From Anaerocolumna jejuensis DSM 15929 (GTDB taxonomy: Bacteria > Bacillota > Clostridia > Lachnospirales > Lachnospiraceae), in the NCBI RefSeq assembly GCF_900142215.1, contig NZ_FRAC01000051.1, positions 1 through 24,725 on the forward strand: 24,725 bases of DNA, read 5' to 3'. The position numbers and the translations under genes were made by a program. Positions 23,219 through 24,725 of the stretch are shown in pieces. How positions within the stretch are numbered: position 1 is the first letter of the stretch; each line of letters starts with the position of its first letter. Under the pieces are notes generated by a model. That model searched no databases. It had not been told where the DNA came from and was given only the letters and a program-made list of their open reading frames with translations.

Positions 23219-23542
23219 CTAGCAATTATCCTCCATATGTTCATTGCCCCATTCACATAAGCATTCCAGGACCGGCATCAGGGTCAGACCTCTTTCTGAC
23301 AGGGCATACTCTACTTTTGGAGGAACCTGTGCGTATTCTTTACGTATAATTAAATTATCACGTTCCAGTTCCTTCAACTGGGTACTGAGCATTTTATGGG
23401 TAATCGTTCCAAGGGAGCGTTTTAGCTCACCATACCGTAAAATATGGTTTTTCCATAGCCAAAATAAAATATGCATTTTCCATTTGCCGTCAATCAAAGA
23501 CATGGCATAGGCAAAGGGCTTAACATTTACCTCATTATTCAT
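23219..23542 (-). CDS. HxlR-family transcriptional regulator
   Basis: A 107-residue winged-helix regulator. It has the HxlR outline: FAYAMSLIDGKWKMHILFWL, RYGELKRSLGTITHKMLSTQLKELE, then the wing VPPKVEYALSERGLTLMPVL and EWGNEHM. The typical N-terminal cysteine just before the 'GKW' helix, used for redox or electrophile sensing in some relatives, is replaced (AYAMSLIDGKW), so a cysteine switch there is unlikely; the only cysteines are near the C-terminus. ATG 23542 has AAGGAGAG 8 nt upstream; a TTG two codons earlier is too close to it. It is divergent from a flavin reductase-like gene, and a dyad lies between the two starts, so it probably controls that gene and itself. Confidence 0.9.
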   Translation of the reverse strand: MNNEVNVKPFAYAMSLIDGKWKMHILFWLWKNHILRYGELKRSLGTITHKMLSTQLKELERDNLIIRKEYAQVPPKVEYALSERGLTLMPVLECLCEWGNEHMEDNC

Positions 23543-23565
23543 TGTCAATGCTCTCCTTCTGGATA

Positions 23566-23588
23566 GTAACTCACTAAAAAGTGCATAC
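23566..23588. promoter_or_regulatory. Putative HxlR operator (imperfect palindrome)
   Basis: GTAACTCACT-AAAA-AGTGCATAC is an imperfect dyad with core CACT-AAAAA-GTG. It ends immediately before the -35 of the flavin-reductase promoter and lies 24 bp from the HxlR start codon. Confidence 0.45.
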
Positions 23589-23617
23589 TTGCCGTTAATC
23601 TCATATTAATTTATCAT
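23589..23617 (+). promoter_or_regulatory. Promoter of the flavin reductase-like gene
   Basis: -35 TTGCCG (23589-23594), 17-bp spacer, -10 TATCAT (23612-23617), about 32 bp before the ATG. Confidence 0.55.
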
Positions 23618-23649
23618 ATAGAAAGAAAATTTTCAAGGAGGCTATCACT

Positions 23650-24186
23650 ATGAGAAAAGAAATTGACGTATTCGATTATGCAAAGGATATTATGAAAGCA
23701 GTCAGTAACGGTGTTTTATTGACCACTAAGACAGAGGAAAAAGTAAACTCTATGACCATTTCCTGGGGTACCCTTGGAATTGAATGGTCCAAACCAATCT
23801 TCACTGTTTTCGTCAGAGAAAATCGCTTTACAAAACAACAGCTCGAAAAAAATCCTGAATTCACCATCAATATCCCCTATGGTTCTTATAATAAAAAAAT
23901 ACTGGGATTTTGCGGAACGAAATCCGGCCACGAAACGGATAAAATAGGAGAACTGGGCCTGACCCTTGAGACCCCCGATAAAATTTCCGTTCCCGCTATT
24001 AAGGAATTGCCCTTAACTCTTGAGTGCAGGGTCGTATACAAGCAGAAACAGGCTGAAAATGAAGTTACGGAAGAAAACAGAAAGGCCTTTTATCCTCAGG
24101 ATGTCGACAGCTCCTTTCACGGTGCAAACAAGGATTATCATACCGCTTTTTATGGTGAGATCGTCAGTGCTTACATTATTGAATAA
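23650..24186 (+). CDS. Flavin reductase-like / FMN-binding protein
   Basis: A 178-residue cytoplasmic protein of the flavin reductase-like (DIM6/NTAB, split-barrel) family, which binds FMN and reduces flavin or passes electrons to partners. The N-terminal strand pattern AVSNGVLLTTKTEEKVNSMTIS-WG is the FMN phosphate-binding region. It is followed by KPIFTVFVRENRFTKQQLEKNPEFTINIP, a typical block, and GFCGTKSGHETDKI. The C-terminal DYHTAFYGEIVSAYI matches the end strand where relatives have 'H-x-x-F-G-E-V'. The ribosome binding site AAGGAGG precedes ATG 23650. It is divergent from an HxlR regulator, a common pairing for stress-responsive oxidoreductases. The substrate cannot be assigned. Confidence 0.9.
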   Translation: MRKEIDVFDYAKDIMKAVSNGVLLTTKTEEKVNSMTISWGTLGIEWSKPIFTVFVRENRFTKQQLEKNPEFTINIPYGSYNKKILGFCGTKSGHETDKIGELGLTLETPDKISVPAIKELPLTLECRVVYKQKQAENEVTEENRKAFYPQDVDSSFHGANKDYHTAFYGEIVSAYIIE

Positions 24187-24214
24187 TAAGTCCTGAAATT
24201 CCTTTCGTTCATGA

Positions 24215-24308
24215 GGTTGTTGCAAAAAGAAGAATACCAGTTAATGAATGAATAAATGAGTTTATGCACATGCCTGGTATAAGACTTCTTTTTGGTAACA
24301 GCCTTTTT
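24215..24308 (+). terminator. Long imperfect hairpin with T tail after the flavin-reductase gene
   Basis: GGTTGTTGCAAAAAGAAG...ATACCAG (24215-24240) pairs imperfectly with CTGGTAT...CTTCTTTTTGGTAACAGCC (24274-24303), then five T (24304-24308). The 33-nt loop and long stem are larger than in an ordinary terminator, so an IS-end or MITE remnant is possible. Confidence 0.5.
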
Positions 24309-24475
24309 ACATTGCAACCGAAACAAGCTATGCACTTCCATTGCGATGTCTATCACTTCTATTCAGCTCTGAAAGGTAAATATTTTTCGCACTGATTCAT
24401 ACAATTAAGATAGGCTTGACAGTTGTTATTGTGATAAACTTTAAGAAAAGTTTTTCGCAAAGGAGTATTTTACTG
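24309..24475. other. Leader of the right-hand IS element
   Basis: There is no gene. TTGACA at 24416-24421 is a possible -35, but no -10 stands at a normal distance. The IS left end should lie in this stretch but could not be fixed without its partner end. Confidence 0.35.
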
Positions 24476-24725
24476 ATGACAAGAGCTGAGAGAAGACAAT
24501 TAAAAAAATCCGAGGGGAATCCTCTGGTTGAATTTTTAAAAGTACAGAAACATTTTTACAAAGACCTCTGGAGTGATTTTGCCGGAGTTCATGACCCAAG
24601 ACATTCCAGCTACATCGACTACTCAAGTGATGTCATGCTAACTATGCCACTGATGAAAAATATTTGTGATATAAGAAGTATGCAGGAGATGTCTTCCACT
24701 TTTAATACGGAAGAATGCATAGCCA
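24476..24725 (+). CDS. Transposase, N-terminal part (cut by window edge)
   Basis: An ATG at 24476, with AAAGGAG about 10 nt upstream, opens a frame that stays open to the last base (83 codons). The translation has a basic start (TRAERRQLKK), then the block DPRHSSYIDYSSDVMLTMPL followed by MKNICDIRSMQEMSSTFNTEEC. The 'DPR-x-x-SYI-x-Y' plus 'MKN-x-C-x-x-x-SM-x-x-M-x-x-x-FN' layout is one I associate with clostridial DDE transposases, in which the first catalytic residues come later. The family name is not settled from the N-terminus alone. Only the first fifth or so of such a protein is visible, so intactness is unknown. Confidence 0.65.
   Translation, partial: MTRAERRQLKKSEGNPLVEFLKVQKHFYKDLWSDFAGVHDPRHSSYIDYSSDVMLTMPLMKNICDIRSMQEMSSTFNTEECIA

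Noticed and set aside
24416..24445. TTGACA before the right-hand transposase as a complete promoter
   Set aside because: No plausible -10 stands 16-18 bp downstream; the nearest TAAACT is only 13 bp away.
1..24725. CRISPR array, rRNA, complete tRNA genes, phage genes or toxin-antitoxin pair
   Set aside because: No regularly spaced repeats and no recognisable rRNA, tRNA, integrase, capsid or toxin signatures were seen on either strand.

Overview
The window looks like a chromosomal segment of a Gram-positive anaerobe, most likely a Lachnospiraceae / Clostridium cluster XIVa-type plant-polysaccharide degrader. The reasons are moderate GC, strong AGGAGG ribosome binding sites before nearly every gene, TTGACA/TATAAT-type promoters, lipobox lipoproteins, an ATPase-less CUT1 sugar ABC cassette beside a YesM/YesN two-component pair, and clostridial-type riboswitches. 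The assignment rests on protein and RNA patterns read by eye; no database was searched.

Layout. Both ends are cut through insertion sequences: the C-terminus of an IS1182-type transposase at 1-186 and the N-terminus of another transposase at 24476-24725. Next to the left one is a drug-efflux module, a DHA2-type MFS pump (minus) divergent from a TipAS-type MerR regulator (plus), with a textbook 19-bp-spacer MerR promoter between them. At 2924-5278 is a secreted GH16 laminarinase with three C-terminal carbohydrate-binding repeats, converging on an AraC regulator (5379-6140). At 6324-9236 is a folate operon, folE-folP-folB-folK. Its long leader contains what I read as a ZTP (pfl) riboswitch followed by a THF (folT) riboswitch, each ending in its own intrinsic terminator. 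This tandem RNA sensor is the most notable thing in the window. At 9539-10953 is an unrecognised secreted protein plus lipoprotein pair. At 11372-12223 is an AraC/GyrI-domain regulator, followed by a possible frameshifted small gene on the minus strand (12394-12644) and a WG-repeat protein with an RsiV-like C-terminus (12795-14450).

The right third is a sugar-uptake locus. On the minus strand MalF-type permease, MalG-type permease, lipoprotein substrate-binding protein and a YicI-like GH31 alpha-xylosidase form one operon. A YesM-type histidine kinase and YesN-type AraC response regulator are transcribed divergently from it. Two 15-base direct repeats 22 bp apart overlap the operon's likely -35 box and are good candidates for the response-regulator site. 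A 233-bp near-perfect palindrome sits inside the operon between the second permease and the binding protein. The window ends with a divergent HxlR regulator / flavin-reductase pair.

How it fits together. The carbohydrate genes suggest extracellular cleavage of beta-1,3-glucan (GH16), and import of an alpha-linked, probably xylose-containing oligosaccharide followed by cytoplasmic trimming (ABC plus GH31) under two-component control. The folate operon would be read through only when ZTP is high (10-formyl-THF shortage) and THF is low, a two-input test of folate starvation made entirely in RNA.
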